64,000 bases of DNA, taken from contig NZ_CALDPF010000010.1 in the NCBI RefSeq assembly GCF_937912035.1, positions 43,404 to 107,403 of the forward strand. Direction: 5' to 3'. The stretch's first letter is position 1. Every line of letters begins with the position of its first letter. This DNA comes from an uncultured Bacteroides sp. Lineage in GTDB: Bacteria > Bacteroidota > Bacteroidia > Bacteroidales > Bacteroidaceae. Of this stretch, positions 43,596 through 53,955 are shown in pieces. The notes below the pieces were generated by a model. That model was not told where the DNA came from and made no database searches. It was given only the letters and a program-made list of their open reading frames with translations. Position numbers and translations under genes: made by a program.

Positions 43596-44978
43596 TCAGA
43601 CTCTGTTATACTGTTTTTTCTCTTCCGGAACAATTGAAGTCAGTCCTTCAATATTGACAGGTTTACCCGTCTGGATACTCTTTCTTGCCGCGATACCAAT
43701 CAGGCAAGCCAAAGAACCGTCTCTGACGTTGGCACACTGCTTCATTGGATCAGGAACATTCGGTTTGAATATCTGGTCTTTCAGCAATGCGTCGCCACCG
43801 CCATGTCCGGAAGTTCCAAAAGGAATATGGAAATATTGTCTTTTTCCGAAATTCTTGAAAAGAATTATTTCGTCATAATCACGATCGGACATTCTGTTGG
43901 ATTCTTCAATCCATGCGTCAATTCGTCCTTCAGTTCCGTTGAAAGCAATTCTGTATCCTTCATAGGGAGAATAACTTGTCAATGAATATGAAACCTGGAC
44001 ACCGTTTTTATATTTGATTGTTGCAGCCATCTTGTCATAAATATTTACATCGTTGGCAAAGACACAACCGTCTCTGTTGTATTTGTCATATTTATAATTG
44101 TCAACATACAACTTTGTGAGGAATGAGTCTTTTGTTATGTCCCAATAGTAATTACATTCAGACTTATGACTGCACATTCTACAATTCTCACCTCTGAATT
44201 TGCCATTTTTGCCATAGTGTTCAAGTGCTCCGACGCAATATACTGTTTCGGGATCACTGTCTATCCACCAGTTCAGCAAATCAAAATGATGGCAGGCTTT
44301 GTGAAGCAGCAAAGAACCGCTATTCTCTATTTTTCTATGCCAGCGTCTGAAATAATCGGCACCATGAGAAGTGTTCAAATACCAGTGGAAATCAACGGAT
44401 GTCAACTCTCCGATTTCTCCATTTCTCAACAGTTCCCACATTTTTGCTCTGTGAGGAGAATATCTGTAGTTGAAAGTTACACGGACTTTCTTTCCAGTTC
44501 TTTTCTCTGCATCCAAAATTGCCTGGATTTTCTGTTCGTCGATAGTCATCGGTTTTTCGGTTATGATATCTGCTCCATACTCCATTCCTTTGATTATAAA
44601 CTCATGATGAGTACAGTCTATTGTACAAACAATAAGAACGTCTGGCTTTGTGGTACGCATCATTTCGTCGAAATCCAAAAATGTCGGACAACCGGCTCCG
44701 ATATGCTGACTGGCAAAATTCAATCGTCCTTCATTTATATCACACAAGCCGACGAATTCTATCAAATCAGGATAATCCCTAACGAGGTCTTTTCCCCACA
44801 TTGTAATACCTCTGATTCCGGTTCCAACTAAAGCAACACGCATTTTCTTTGCAGCAGCTTCTTCAATAAAATCATTTGCACTGACTTTTTCAAAAGGAAG
44901 GTTTCCTAAAATGGCAGTTCCTGCCAAAAGACCTGAAGAGGCCATAAATTCACGTCTGGAGATTTTTGTCTTTTCCAT
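43596..44978 (-). CDS. Gfo/Idh/MocA-family oxidoreductase, Tat-exported
   Basis: A 460-residue NAD(P)-dependent oxidoreductase or hydrolase-like enzyme. It has a twin-arginine signal (SRREFMASSGLLAG), then a Rossmann domain with VGTGIRG (about residues 50-56), and EKPMT near 140, a hallmark of the family. A CRMCSHKSECNYYW stretch with several cysteines lies near 270-285, and SGHGGGD near 395. Some members are GH109 glycosidases that use bound NAD+; the Tat signal fits a periplasmic enzyme. The substrate is probably a sugar but cannot be stated. Confidence 0.9.
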   Translation of the reverse strand: MEKTKISRREFMASSGLLAGTAILGNLPFEKVSANDFIEEAAAKKMRVALVGTGIRGITMWGKDLVRDYPDLIEFVGLCDINEGRLNFASQHIGAGCPTFLDFDEMMRTTKPDVLIVCTIDCTHHEFIIKGMEYGADIITEKPMTIDEQKIQAILDAEKRTGKKVRVTFNYRYSPHRAKMWELLRNGEIGELTSVDFHWYLNTSHGADYFRRWHRKIENSGSLLLHKACHHFDLLNWWIDSDPETVYCVGALEHYGKNGKFRGENCRMCSHKSECNYYWDITKDSFLTKLYVDNYKYDKYNRDGCVFANDVNIYDKMAATIKYKNGVQVSYSLTSYSPYEGYRIAFNGTEGRIDAWIEESNRMSDRDYDEIILFKNFGKRQYFHIPFGTSGHGGGDALLKDQIFKPNVPDPMKQCANVRDGSLACLIGIAARKSIQTGKPVNIEGLTSIVPEEKKQYNRV

Positions 44979-45119
44979 CGCACATCACACTTTAAGTTAA
45001 CAAAATAAATTTCAAATCAGGCATAAAACATAAGTTTATGCCTGACTATATTGGTTTTTCAACAAATATTTCCGGTAAATATACAATATTTTCCGTATTA
45101 AATACAAGAAGTATGATTT

Positions 45120-46631
45120 TTATAAGTCGGAAGAATCACTTTTCAGACTTTTGTAGATATAATCCATATCCACATGTTGTCTTACCCAATCGGCCAACTT
45201 ATCATATTGCTCATTTTTGAATGTCGCATAATCAAAGTTATCATTTACAGGATTTTTATCGAATCCTTCAGCCAGATGATTGAGAACGTCAGTGTTATCC
45301 AAAATACCGTGCATATAACTTCCCCAGCAATTCGGGCCCAGATAATATCCGTCTGTGCGCCCGTCTTCCAGCAATGCTACAGGTTTTTGAGGAGCGTCGC
45401 CTATAATAGTTGTCCGTCCCATATGTATTTCATATCCTTTGCAGGATTTCGTCTCAGGATTTTTGCCGTTAAGGAAAGAGAAGTTGCTCTGTTTAGTAAT
45501 TTTCTCCGGCTCAATAACTGTGCACTGAGGCAAAAGTCCCAAGCCCGGAATGACAGGAATATTTCCTTCCAATGCATCCGGATCTTCCAGCCTTGCTCCC
45601 ATCATCTGATATCCACCACAAATGCCGATGACTTTCTTTCCGTTCTTGAAGCATTTCACTATTACATCAGCGACTCCATTGGCACGCAAGTGCTGCAAGT
45701 CTGCCAAAGTGTTCTTTGAACCGGGCAACAATATGATATCTGCCTTTTCGATGTCTTCCGGATTATTTGTATAATATGGATTAAAACGCGGGTCCATTTC
45801 CAGAACATCAAAATCAGTGAAATTGGACATGCGCTTGAGCAATATTATTGCCACATTGATTTTTCCGCTGCTATAAGTTCTCATCTTCCTTTCCAGGACA
45901 ACAGAGTCTTCTTCTTCAATCTTGATATTACTGAAATAAGGAACGACTCCTACAACCGGAACACCGGTCAGGTCTTCAATTATTTTCCGTCCTTCGTCGA
46001 AGAGAGAAATATCTCCACGGAATTTGTTTATGATTACACCTTTTATACGCTTGCGTTCTTCTTCAGTCAGCAAAGCTATTGTTCCATATACGGAACCGAA
46101 AACTCCACCACGGTCGATATCTGCGACAAGATATGTGTCTGCTCCGGCTTTTATTGCCATTCTCATATTTGTTATATCACGGTCGCGCAGATTTATCTCG
46201 GAAATACTTCCTGCTCCTTCCAGAACTATAGGATTGTATTTCGACTCCAAGCGGGAGAACGCTGCTACTGCTTCCTTGAACAATTCCTCTTTCTGAAGTT
46301 TCATCCCGAAATAATCCTTTGCAGACATATTTCCAATTGGACGACCGTTGAGAACTACTTGCGAACCTTTGTCGCTAGTCGGCTTCAGCAAAACGGGATT
46401 CATATCAGTATGAGGCTCGATGCAGCAAGCTTCTGCCTGTACGACCTGGGCTCGTCCCATCTCGCCGCCGTCGATAGTTGAATATGAATTCAAAGACATA
46501 TTTTGTGCCTTGAAAGGCGCAGGAGAATATCCATCTTGTTTGAAAATTCGGCAAAATGCTGCATTGATGACGCTCTTGCCAGCGTCGGAGCAAGTGCCGA
46601 CAAACATTATTGGTTTTAAACGATCTTTCAT
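45120..46631 (-). CDS. cobQ: Cobyric acid synthase
   Basis: A 503-residue enzyme that amidates side chains b, d, e and g of adenosylcobyrinic acid a,c-diamide using glutamine and ATP, in cobalamin synthesis. The N-terminal ATPase domain has GTCSDAGKS and FKAQNMSLNSY; the C-terminal glutamine amidotransferase domain has the nucleophile Cys338 in GICGGYQMMG and a His in SYMHGILDN. Length is normal. No other cobalamin gene is near and no B12 riboswitch is visible upstream, so this gene may act in salvage or with genes elsewhere. Confidence 0.96.
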   Translation of the reverse strand: MKDRLKPIMFVGTCSDAGKSVINAAFCRIFKQDGYSPAPFKAQNMSLNSYSTIDGGEMGRAQVVQAEACCIEPHTDMNPVLLKPTSDKGSQVVLNGRPIGNMSAKDYFGMKLQKEELFKEAVAAFSRLESKYNPIVLEGAGSISEINLRDRDITNMRMAIKAGADTYLVADIDRGGVFGSVYGTIALLTEEERKRIKGVIINKFRGDISLFDEGRKIIEDLTGVPVVGVVPYFSNIKIEEEDSVVLERKMRTYSSGKINVAIILLKRMSNFTDFDVLEMDPRFNPYYTNNPEDIEKADIILLPGSKNTLADLQHLRANGVADVIVKCFKNGKKVIGICGGYQMMGARLEDPDALEGNIPVIPGLGLLPQCTVIEPEKITKQSNFSFLNGKNPETKSCKGYEIHMGRTTIIGDAPQKPVALLEDGRTDGYYLGPNCWGSYMHGILDNTDVLNHLAEGFDKNPVNDNFDYATFKNEQYDKLADWVRQHVDMDYIYKSLKSDSSDL

Positions 46632-46733
46632 TATTATAGTGTTTGAACTATTTCTTACTTGTGTAGGGCAAATTTATATATTCTTATTTTTATTGACAAC
46701 ACACCATATTTATATGGCTCATAAAAACAAGAA

Positions 46734-46769
46734 TCCCATCCAGTGCAAGACTTCTCACATTGGATGGGA
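46734..46769 (-). terminator. Terminator after crp-type gene
   Basis: TCCCATCCA and TGGATGGGA form a perfect 9-bp stem; the minus strand continues into TTCTTGTTTTT. It separates the regulator gene from cobQ. Confidence 0.78.
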
Positions 46770-46819
46770 CTATATTATTAAAAAAGTTATTGACAGAGAA
46801 TTACTACAGTATCGGGATT

Positions 46820-47524
46820 TTATCCCATTTTGCTTATTTTACGCAATTTATCTTCATCAATCAGCTTTATTTTTCTTCCGTCGATTGCTATTATTCGCTC
46901 TGCGACAAATGTTGAAAGAGTTCTGATTGCATTTGAAGTTGTCATATTCGACAAATTAGCCAAATCTTCGCGGGCAAGATAAATACTCAAAGTAGCACCG
47001 TCTTCTTCCAATCCATAGCTATCTTTCAGGAATAACAAAGATTCTGCCAAACGGCCTCGAATATGCTTTTGAGTAAGATTTACTGTTCTCTCATCTGCAA
47101 TACCCAAGTCTATTGACAGCTGGCGAATAAAGAACATTGCCAATTGAGGATTTGCCATAATCAGGTCCGTGACAATAGTCATAGGAATCATACAAACTGT
47201 TGATGCTTCGAATGCTGAAGCATTAGTCAAATAATCTTCCTGAGCAAAGTTTGCTCTATAGCCAAAATACTGGATAGGCTTTATCATTCTGATTATCTGG
47301 CTTCTTCCGCCAACACCATCTTTGTAGATTTTGACCTTTCCTTTCAGAAGGCACATCATCTCTTTAGGCTCATCACCTTCACAATATATCAATTCGTTGC
47401 GCTTGAAGTGCTGTATAGACGAATTGTTTCGAAGAATATCGCGTTCTTTTTCAGTCAATACTCTCCAAACTTCCGACAAACTAGCCGAAAAATCTATTTC
47501 TTCTCTTTTTTGCTGCTTTACCAC
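46820..47524 (-). CDS. Crp/Fnr-family regulator
   Basis: A 234-residue regulator with an N-terminal cyclic-nucleotide-binding-like beta barrel (about residues 30-140; ELIYCEGDEPKEMMCLLKGKVKIYKDG) and a C-terminal winged HTH (about 160-230; YLAREDLANLSNMTTSNAIRTLS). No cluster of Cys for an Fe-S sensor is present at the N-terminus. Bacteroidetes Crp/Fnr proteins of this form are common and mostly uncharacterised. It is followed by a terminator, so it is not clearly in an operon with cobQ. Confidence 0.92.
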   Translation of the reverse strand: MVKQQKREEIDFSASLSEVWRVLTEKERDILRNNSSIQHFKRNELIYCEGDEPKEMMCLLKGKVKIYKDGVGGRSQIIRMIKPIQYFGYRANFAQEDYLTNASAFEASTVCMIPMTIVTDLIMANPQLAMFFIRQLSIDLGIADERTVNLTQKHIRGRLAESLLFLKDSYGLEEDGATLSIYLAREDLANLSNMTTSNAIRTLSTFVAERIIAIDGRKIKLIDEDKLRKISKMG

Positions 47525-47644
47525 GACTGCTATATAACATACTTATCAAGCACAAATATATGGATTTTTATTTTAAATCAAAAAAATGTATGAAAGATTT
47601 TTTATTAATTACTTATATCATGAATTTTATTACTATCATATCAT

Positions 47645-48505
47645 TCAATGATTTATATCATTTACTCTTATTATCCAAATTCCTTTTATTTTAGATTGCT
47701 TATTCAAGTACTCTTTTAAGCTTTCTCTATTTATAACGACTCTTTTCTCAGCTGACGAAGCATGAATAAATTTAAGCATGCCATCTTGCCAATAAGCAAA
47801 TGCCATATGTGAGACATCCAGGCCTTTAATACTTGTTACAAAGCCAATTATATCTCCATTTTTGATTGAACAACTTGCCTTATCGAGCGATTCTTTGGGA
47901 ATATAATAATAGTCTCTCTGGTTTGCTTCTTTTTCATAATCTCGGATAATGGCGGTCCATTCCGGATTGGATTCGAGCTGTTTATACAAATTTGGATGAG
48001 AAGAGATAAAAGACAAATCCAAATGATATTTTATGTTTCCTTTTATTCCGGATGTAATATCTTTCAATATGCCTTTCTTTTCATTATAAGTTTTCCAGTC
48101 TGCAATATAATGCAATCTTTCCATATAAGATACTTTTCCATTTCTATATCGGATATTCTCCAACGTATTACAATAGTCTGCAAAACTCTTTCCTCCGGTC
48201 TGAAATGTACGGACCAAGGCAAGAACTGTTTCAACTAATGTAGTACAATCCAGTTCCCTTAAGTTCACGACCAGAGTTTCCGGAGTTTTCTCCAATGTTG
48301 AAGCAACATAAGGCAAATCGAGAAATAGCTTTGCAGTACTGATTATCTGCTCTCCTGCCGGCTCAGACGACTTGTCAGACAGAAAAGCAATATATTTCTC
48401 AACTTTCAGAGAATCTTCCTTGTGATAAAACTTTCGGTCTTGTGCTTCAGCCTTTGGTAATCCAAGGCTGAAAACACACAGAAACAACAATATTAATTGT
48501 CTCAT
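47645..48505 (-). CDS. DUF1460 protein (amidase-like NlpC/P60-related fold)
   Basis: A 286-residue secreted protein with a signal peptide (about residues 1-21, ending AEA). LDCTTLVETVLALV holds the Cys expected as nucleophile in the DUF1460 family, whose structures are related to cysteine peptidases or amidases; MAFAYWQDGMLKFIHASS supplies the likely His. Role: possibly cleavage of peptidoglycan peptide bonds. It begins one base after uvrB ends, so it is likely co-transcribed with uvrB though functionally unrelated. Confidence 0.87.
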   Translation of the reverse strand: MRQLILLFLCVFSLGLPKAEAQDRKFYHKEDSLKVEKYIAFLSDKSSEPAGEQIISTAKLFLDLPYVASTLEKTPETLVVNLRELDCTTLVETVLALVRTFQTGGKSFADYCNTLENIRYRNGKVSYMERLHYIADWKTYNEKKGILKDITSGIKGNIKYHLDLSFISSHPNLYKQLESNPEWTAIIRDYEKEANQRDYYYIPKESLDKASCSIKNGDIIGFVTSIKGLDVSHMAFAYWQDGMLKFIHASSAEKRVVINRESLKEYLNKQSKIKGIWIIRVNDINH

Positions 48506-48506
48506 A

Positions 48507-50528
48507 TTATTCCTTTTTATTATTCAACAATTCTTCAAGTTTCAGAAGCTCATCTCTGTATTGTGCTGCTTCAATAAATTCCAGCTTCTTGGCAGCTTCA
48601 TTCATTTGCTTTCTTGTTCTTTCAATAAGCTTTTCAAGCTGCTGGACATTCATATATTGTGCAACAGGGTCGGCTGCAACCGGACGTTCCGGCTCAACAT
48701 AAGCATAAGGCTCGGCATTCTGCTGCTTTTCGGCTACAATAGAAACACTGTTCTTTACGACCTGTCTTGGTGTTATGCCGTGAGCTTCATTATAAGCCAT
48801 CTGCTTTTCTCGCCTACGGTTGGTTTCATCCATAGTCAGCTTCATGCTTTCTGTTATCTTATCTGCATAGAAAATAACTTTTCCGTTTACATTTCTTGCT
48901 GCACGTCCAGCTGTCTGTGTAAGCGAACGGTGCGAACGCAAGAATCCTTCTTTGTCTGCATCAAGAATAGCAACAAGCGAAACTTCCGGCAAGTCCAAAC
49001 CTTCTCTCAACAAGTTTACTCCGATAAGAACATCAAACAGGCCTTTTCTCAAGTCGTCCATTATCTGAACTCGCTCAAGAGTGTCCACGTCGCTGTGGAT
49101 ATAATTACATCTCACTCCCATTCGGCTCATATATATTGTGAGTTCTTCCGCCATTCGCTTAGTAAGAGTAGTGACAAGGATTCTCTCGTCCTTAGCTGCA
49201 CGCACTGTTATTTCTTCCATCAAATCATCAATCTGATTCAATGTCGGGCGAACTTCAATAATCGGGTCAAGCAATCCGGTCGGACGAATAACCTGGTCAA
49301 CAACAATTCCCTCACTCTTCTCCAGTTCATACTCTGCAGGAGTGGCACTCACATATATGGCGCAAGGAGTAAGTGACTCAAATTCATCGAATGTAAGCGG
49401 GCGGTTGTCCATAGCCGAAGGCAAACGGAAGCCATATTCCACAAGGTTTTTCTTTCTTGCATAGTCGCCGCCATACATTGCCCTGATTTGAGGAATAGTA
49501 ACATGGCTTTCGTCCACAACAAGAAGGAAATCTCTAGGGAAATAATCAAGAAGACAGAAAGGTCTTTCGCCTGCGGCGCGTCCGTCAAAATATCTGGAGT
49601 AGTTCTCGATTCCGGAGCAATGACCGAGTTCACGAATCATTTCCAAATCGAAGGTCACGCGTTCATACAGACGTTTTGCCTCGTAATGCTTTCCTATTTC
49701 CTTCATATACTCGACTTGTGTGCCCAAATCCACATCAATCTGGCTGATTGCCTGGTTGATTCTTTCCTGAGTGGTGACAAAAAGGTTTGTAGGATAAATA
49801 TTCAATTCGTCCTGCTCGTCAATCTCCTGCCCAGTCTGAGGGTCAAAGGAAGATATGCGGTCTATCTCGTCTCCCCAGAATTCGATTCTGTATGCGACAC
49901 CGTCAAATGTTTCAATTGCAGGGAAAATGTCAACAGTATCACCGTTGACTCGGAAGCATCCGCTTTTAAATTCCAGCTTGTTGTTTATATACAGAGCATC
50001 CACGAATCTTCTGATAAGTTTGTCTCTGTCAATCTGCATTCCTCGCTCGATATGAGTGACCTTTTCGGCAAATGCTCTCGGGTCCGCCATACCATAAAGA
50101 CATGAAACAGACGAAACTACAATTACATCTCTTCTTCCGGACAGCAAAGACGCTGTGGCTCTCAGTCTCAGTTTGTCAATCTCGTCATTAATCGCCAAAT
50201 CCTTTTCTATATAAGTATCGGTAGATGGCAGATATGCTTCCGGCTGATAATAATCGTAATAAGAGACAAAATATTCAACAGCATTATTCGGGAAAAAGGC
50301 CTTGAATTCGCTGTAGAGCTGAGCTGCGAGCGTCTTGTTATGGCTCAATATCAATGTCGGCTTCTGAACTTCCTTGATAACATTCGCAATCGTAAATGTC
50401 TTTCCCGAACCAGTTACTCCGAGTAATGTCTGATATGGCACTCCATTCTTCAATCCGTCAGACAAAGCCGCAATTGCTTCCGGCTGGTCTCCCATCGGAC
50501 GGAATGGTGATGATAATTCAAAATTCAT
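48507..50528 (-). CDS. uvrB: UvrABC excinuclease subunit B
   Basis: A 673-residue DNA repair helicase-like subunit that verifies damage and recruits UvrC. The Walker A motif GVTGSGKT is at residues 37-44; the beta-hairpin [12 protein letters not shown] and helicase motifs (LLVVDESHV, the TAGRAARN motif) are present; the C-terminal UVR domain for UvrC contact is at about 635-670. The length and sequence are normal. The start ATG at 50528 gives the usual short N-terminus. Confidence 0.98.
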   Translation of the reverse strand: MNFELSSPFRPMGDQPEAIAALSDGLKNGVPYQTLLGVTGSGKTFTIANVIKEVQKPTLILSHNKTLAAQLYSEFKAFFPNNAVEYFVSYYDYYQPEAYLPSTDTYIEKDLAINDEIDKLRLRATASLLSGRRDVIVVSSVSCLYGMADPRAFAEKVTHIERGMQIDRDKLIRRFVDALYINNKLEFKSGCFRVNGDTVDIFPAIETFDGVAYRIEFWGDEIDRISSFDPQTGQEIDEQDELNIYPTNLFVTTQERINQAISQIDVDLGTQVEYMKEIGKHYEAKRLYERVTFDLEMIRELGHCSGIENYSRYFDGRAAGERPFCLLDYFPRDFLLVVDESHVTIPQIRAMYGGDYARKKNLVEYGFRLPSAMDNRPLTFDEFESLTPCAIYVSATPAEYELEKSEGIVVDQVIRPTGLLDPIIEVRPTLNQIDDLMEEITVRAAKDERILVTTLTKRMAEELTIYMSRMGVRCNYIHSDVDTLERVQIMDDLRKGLFDVLIGVNLLREGLDLPEVSLVAILDADKEGFLRSHRSLTQTAGRAARNVNGKVIFYADKITESMKLTMDETNRRREKQMAYNEAHGITPRQVVKNSVSIVAEKQQNAEPYAYVEPERPVAADPVAQYMNVQQLEKLIERTRKQMNEAAKKLEFIEAAQYRDELLKLEELLNNKKE

Positions 50529-50583
50529 TCAATTCTTTGTTTGAAATCGTCAAATTAGCAAATCTGGTTTTCTATATCCGATA

Positions 50584-50784
50584 TTAATAGTAGATTTTTT
50601 CCTGAGGAATTACCAACCATAATATCAGATATAACAGAATTCCTGTTCCCAGCATGAAAAACATAAGAACATATATAATACGTACGATAGTCGGGTCAAT
50701 ATCGAAATAATTTGCAATTCCGGCGCAAACTCCGGCTATCATTTTACCATTTACAGGTCTGAGAAGTCGTTTTGGATTTTCCAT
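50584..50784 (-). CDS. PspC-domain membrane protein
   Basis: A 66-residue protein with the PspC signature (RLLRPVNGKMIAGVCAGIANYFDIDP) followed by one membrane helix (about 35-60). PspC proteins sit in the inner membrane and take part in the envelope stress response in proteobacteria; in Bacteroidales small stand-alone PspC domains are common and of unclear role. It lies between dnaJ's terminator and uvrB. Confidence 0.9.
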   Translation of the reverse strand: MENPKRLLRPVNGKMIAGVCAGIANYFDIDPTIVRIIYVLMFFMLGTGILLYLILWLVIPQEKIYY

Positions 50785-50923
50785 ACTGATTCATTTTAGT
50801 TATTAAAGAATAAAATAAATAGAATATAAAACACAAAAAGCTTGCTTTATACTTTCTATCTTATTCAAAGATATAAAAGTAAAAAACAAATGTCAAGTCT
50901 ATTTTAGCTCTTAGCCATAAAAA

Positions 50924-50954
50924 AAGTAGCGACATCTTCTAGAAGCCGCTACTT
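50924..50954 (-). terminator. Terminator of grpE-dnaJ operon
   Basis: AAGTAGCG and CGCTACTT form an 8-bp stem; on the minus strand a run of seven T follows. It lies 26 bases beyond the dnaJ stop. Confidence 0.85.
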
Positions 50955-50979
50955 ATCAGTATATATGAAATTTCACTCA

Positions 50980-52137
50980 TTAATCAAACAACCTTCTGAA
51001 CTTAGCAAAAATCTTTTCCTTCATGGATTTGTTCGGCATGAAGTTTGGAGAATTTTCCAGTCCGTTAAGTGTTTCTTTTTCTGAAGAAGACAATGTTTCA
51101 GGAACATAGACGCTGACGTTAACAAGCAAATCGCCTGTTCCATAACCGTTCACTGAAGGAAGACCTTTGTTTCTCAAGCGCAATACTTTTCCCGGCTGTG
51201 TTCCCGGTTCAATTTTAAGTTTGGCTTTACCGTCGACAGTAGGAACTTCAACGCTGCATCCCAAAGCTGCCTGAGGGAAGCTCAACAGCAAATTATACAA
51301 CAAATCGTTGTCGTCACGAATCAAATCAGGATGTTCTTCTTCCTCAATCAGGATAAGCAAGTCACCATTGATACCGCCGTGTCTTGCAGCATTACCTTTT
51401 CCGTTCATTGACAACTGCATGCCTTCGGCAACGCCGGCTGGAATATTCAAAGTGATGATTTCTTCATCGCGAACAATACCTTCACCATTACATTCCGGAC
51501 ATTTCTTAACGATAGTCTTTCCTTCACCACCGCAAGTAGGACAAGTTGTCTGAGTCTGCATCTGTCCCAAGATTGTGTTGGCAACACGTGTAACTACACC
51601 TGAACCTTTACAAGTTTCGCATGTTTTTGTTCCTTCGTCGCCATCAGCACCTGTTCCGTGACAATGCTTACACGGAACATATTTCTTAACCTTGATTTTC
51701 TTTTCAACTCCGTTTGCGATGTCTTTCAGAGTCAGCTTCACTTTCACACGCAAATCAGAACCTCTGTTTACGCGTCGTCCGCCACGTGAACCGCCACCGA
51801 ATCCGCCAAAACCGCCGAATCCGCCAAAATGACCACCGAAAATATCACCGAACTGAGAGAAGATGTCATCCATAGACATACCGCCGCCGAATCCGCCTTG
51901 TGAAGATGCGCCTCCAACTCCGGCATGACCGAACTGGTCATAACGCTGACGTTTCTGCGGGTCGCTCAACACATCATAAGCTTCAGCCGCTTCTTTAAAC
52001 TTTTCTTCAGCGTCCTTGTCGTCCGGATTCTTATCAGGATGATACTGGATTGCCTTTTTTCTATAAGCTTTCTTTATTTCATCTGCTGACGCATCTTTGC
52101 TTACGCCCAGCACTTCGTAGTAATCTCTCTTTGCCAT
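50980..52137 (-). CDS. dnaJ: Chaperone DnaJ
   Basis: A 385-residue co-chaperone of DnaK. The J domain (about 1-70) contains HPDKNP with the HPD motif; a Gly/Phe-rich linker follows (about 75-125); the zinc domain has four CxxCxGxG repeats ([32 protein letters not shown]); then the C-terminal substrate-binding domains. It is 14 bases downstream of grpE, as in many bacteria. dnaK is not in the window. Confidence 0.98.
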   Translation of the reverse strand: MAKRDYYEVLGVSKDASADEIKKAYRKKAIQYHPDKNPDDKDAEEKFKEAAEAYDVLSDPQKRQRYDQFGHAGVGGASSQGGFGGGMSMDDIFSQFGDIFGGHFGGFGGFGGFGGGSRGGRRVNRGSDLRVKVKLTLKDIANGVEKKIKVKKYVPCKHCHGTGADGDEGTKTCETCKGSGVVTRVANTILGQMQTQTTCPTCGGEGKTIVKKCPECNGEGIVRDEEIITLNIPAGVAEGMQLSMNGKGNAARHGGINGDLLILIEEEEHPDLIRDDNDLLYNLLLSFPQAALGCSVEVPTVDGKAKLKIEPGTQPGKVLRLRNKGLPSVNGYGTGDLLVNVSVYVPETLSSSEKETLNGLENSPNFMPNKSMKEKIFAKFRRLFD

Positions 52138-52151
52138 CTTCCTTCCTTTAA

Positions 52152-52739
52152 TTATTCTCCAACAACAACTTTAGCGTGACGAATCACTTTCTCATTAAGC
52201 ATATAACCTGTCTGAACGCAGTCAATAACTTTTCCTTTCAGGTCTTCCGTAGGAGCCGGAATAGTAGCGATTGCTTCATATATATCAGCATCGAATGACT
52301 GTCCTGCTGTTTCCATAGCTTTCACGCCCTGTGAAGTAAGATATGCAATAAACTTGTTGTAAATCAGCTCAACGCCCTCTGCCACAGCTTCAACATTATC
52401 TGCTTTACGCACGTTCTGCAATGCACGTTCAAAATCATCTACAACAGGAAGAAGCTGAGTCAAAGCATTTTCTCCACCATTCTTTATCAATTCTGATTTT
52501 TCTCTCAGTGTTCTTTTACGATAGTTATCGAACTCTGCCATCAGGCGAAGATGTGAATCGTTAAGTTCATTATATTTTGCCTGCAACTCAGCAAGTGGGT
52601 CAGCCACTTTGTCAGTTTCCTCAGTGTTGTCTGACGAATTTACCTGCTCTTCATGCAAATTTGTCGCATCCTGCTGAACATTTTCCTGTTCAACATTCTC
52701 ATTAATTTGCTCTTCGTTATGTAAATCTTTCTGGCTCAT
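52152..52739 (-). CDS. grpE: Nucleotide exchange factor GrpE
   Basis: A 195-residue protein with an acidic, Glu/Asn/Gln-rich N-terminus (about 1-45), a long helix and the conserved FDNYRKRT and [18 protein letters not shown] regions, ending with a beta domain ([16 protein letters not shown]). It speeds ADP release from DnaK. First gene of the grpE-dnaJ operon. I see no obvious CIRCE element upstream. Confidence 0.97.
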   Translation of the reverse strand: MSQKDLHNEEQINENVEQENVQQDATNLHEEQVNSSDNTEETDKVADPLAELQAKYNELNDSHLRLMAEFDNYRKRTLREKSELIKNGGENALTQLLPVVDDFERALQNVRKADNVEAVAEGVELIYNKFIAYLTSQGVKAMETAGQSFDADIYEAIATIPAPTEDLKGKVIDCVQTGYMLNEKVIRHAKVVVGE

Positions 52740-52841
52740 ATCTAGTAATCTTTTATTATTCTTTTGTTTAACAATGTGTTAAAAGGATATCTTCAGAACT
52801 TTATCTTTTTACTGATTCCTTTTACATTATATTATACAGCA

Positions 52842-52879
52842 AAAAGGTTGCCAAACTTCAAAAGAACTGACAACCTTTT
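52842..52879 (-). terminator. Probable terminator after cutC
   Basis: AAAAGGTTG and CAACCTTTT form a 9-bp stem with a 20-base loop; the minus strand continues with five T. It lies between cutC and grpE, beyond the dispersed repeat. Confidence 0.65.
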
Positions 52880-52886
52880 GTGTTTT

Positions 52887-52960
52887 AGTTGACGAGAGAC
52901 AAGTTAACGAGTTGATAAGGTAAAATATCTTGTCAACTCGTCTCTGTAGCCTAGTCTACT
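52887..52960. repeat. Dispersed palindromic intergenic repeat, copy 1
   Basis: The left half contains GTTGACGAG and GACAAGTTAACGAG; the inner stem CGAGTTGATAAG (52908-52919) pairs with CTTGTCAACTCG (52929-52940), with one G-T pair. The same words recur at 61403-61480 downstream of glyA, so this is a dispersed, REP-like repeat, not a single-gene terminator. Confidence 0.65.
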
Positions 52961-52967
52961 TTAATAT

Positions 52968-53705
52968 CTATTCTCCGACAAAAACAGCAACTTTCTTATG
53001 GTCTGTTTCCACTGTCTCAAATTCAGAAGAAACTGCACTGCTTCCCATCGGAACATTTTCATTGCGATATTCCATACGGCTGTAAACGATGCTTCTTGCT
53101 GAAGTATGGAATTCTTTTGCACCTGTTTCCTTTTCAATAAGCTCAATATTATTTTCACGGACACCGCATCCAGGCATTATGATTATTCTGTCTCCAGCCT
53201 TGGCAACAAGTTCCTTCAACAAAGGAATTCCTTTTACGGCATCAGATTGCTGTCCTGAAGTAAGTATTCTGTCACAACCTAATTCTATTAGCTGCTCCAA
53301 AGCAGTAAATGGGTCGCGGCACACATCGAATGCACGATGGCAAGTTACAGACAATGGTTTTGCTGCATCAATAAGTCTTTTCATCAGAGGCACATCTATA
53401 TCTCCTTCTTTTGTCAGACAACCGAACACAACACCATGAACACCCAACTGTTTGCAAAGTTCGATATCGAGCAACATCGATTGTATTTCTGCTTCAGTGT
53501 ATAAGAAATCACCTCCACGTGGGCGAATAATAACATTAATGTCAATATTCGACGTCAGAGCTTGAGCCGTTTTTATTTCTCCATAACTTGGAGTAGTTCC
53601 GCCTTCCGGAATTCCTGCACATAACTCAACTCTGGTCGCTCCGCCTTTCTCCGCCTCTACACAGCTTTGGGCAGAATTGGCACAAATCTCTATAATTCGC
53701 TTCAT
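52968..53705 (-). CDS. cutC: CutC family protein
   Basis: The frame opens at 53753, but ATG 53705 (MKRIIEICANSAQSC) is the family-standard start, giving 245 residues. CutC is a TIM-barrel protein linked, with uncertainty, to copper homeostasis. Conserved segments include GGATRVELCAG, VIIRPRGGDFLY, CHRAFDVC and ILTSGQQ, followed by MPGCGVRENN. The function in Bacteroidales is not proved. It is a single gene with its own downstream hairpin. Confidence 0.93.
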   Translation of the reverse strand: MKRIIEICANSAQSCVEAEKGGATRVELCAGIPEGGTTPSYGEIKTAQALTSNIDINVIIRPRGGDFLYTEAEIQSMLLDIELCKQLGVHGVVFGCLTKEGDIDVPLMKRLIDAAKPLSVTCHRAFDVCRDPFTALEQLIELGCDRILTSGQQSDAVKGIPLLKELVAKAGDRIIIMPGCGVRENNIELIEKETGAKEFHTSARSIVYSRMEYRNENVPMGSSAVSSEFETVETDHKKVAVFVGE

Positions 53706-53907
53706 ATAATCTGTTATTAATGTTTTTGAGTGCTCAAATATGTCGTAACACAAATGAACAACTTACAAATTCATATTCTTTCTCACTGCAAAGATACATC
53801 TTAAAATCCATATTTCACATATTATAATGTAAGTTGTATAATCAGCTGTTATGATAGTCAAAACTAATTTGAAGTGATTCAAATCTTCATTCTTAAAAAG
53901 AATAACA

Positions 53908-53915
53908 TATCTTTG
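53908..53915 (+). promoter_or_regulatory. -7 element upstream of the Dabb gene
   Basis: TATCTTTG matches TANNTTTG, 40 bases upstream of the ATG at 53956. No TTTG lies at the right -33 distance. Confidence 0.5.
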
Positions 53916-53955
53916 AACTCACAAATAATAATTGTATAACCTAATTTAATAAAGA

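Noticed and set aside
44166..44831. 221-residue frame antisense to the Gfo/Idh/MocA gene
   Set aside because: It lies wholly inside a well supported gene, has no signature, and is a codon-usage shadow.
46632..46819. Cobalamin riboswitch upstream of cobQ
   Set aside because: The gap is under 200 bases, contains a terminator hairpin of the upstream gene, and no B12-box-like conserved core was seen.
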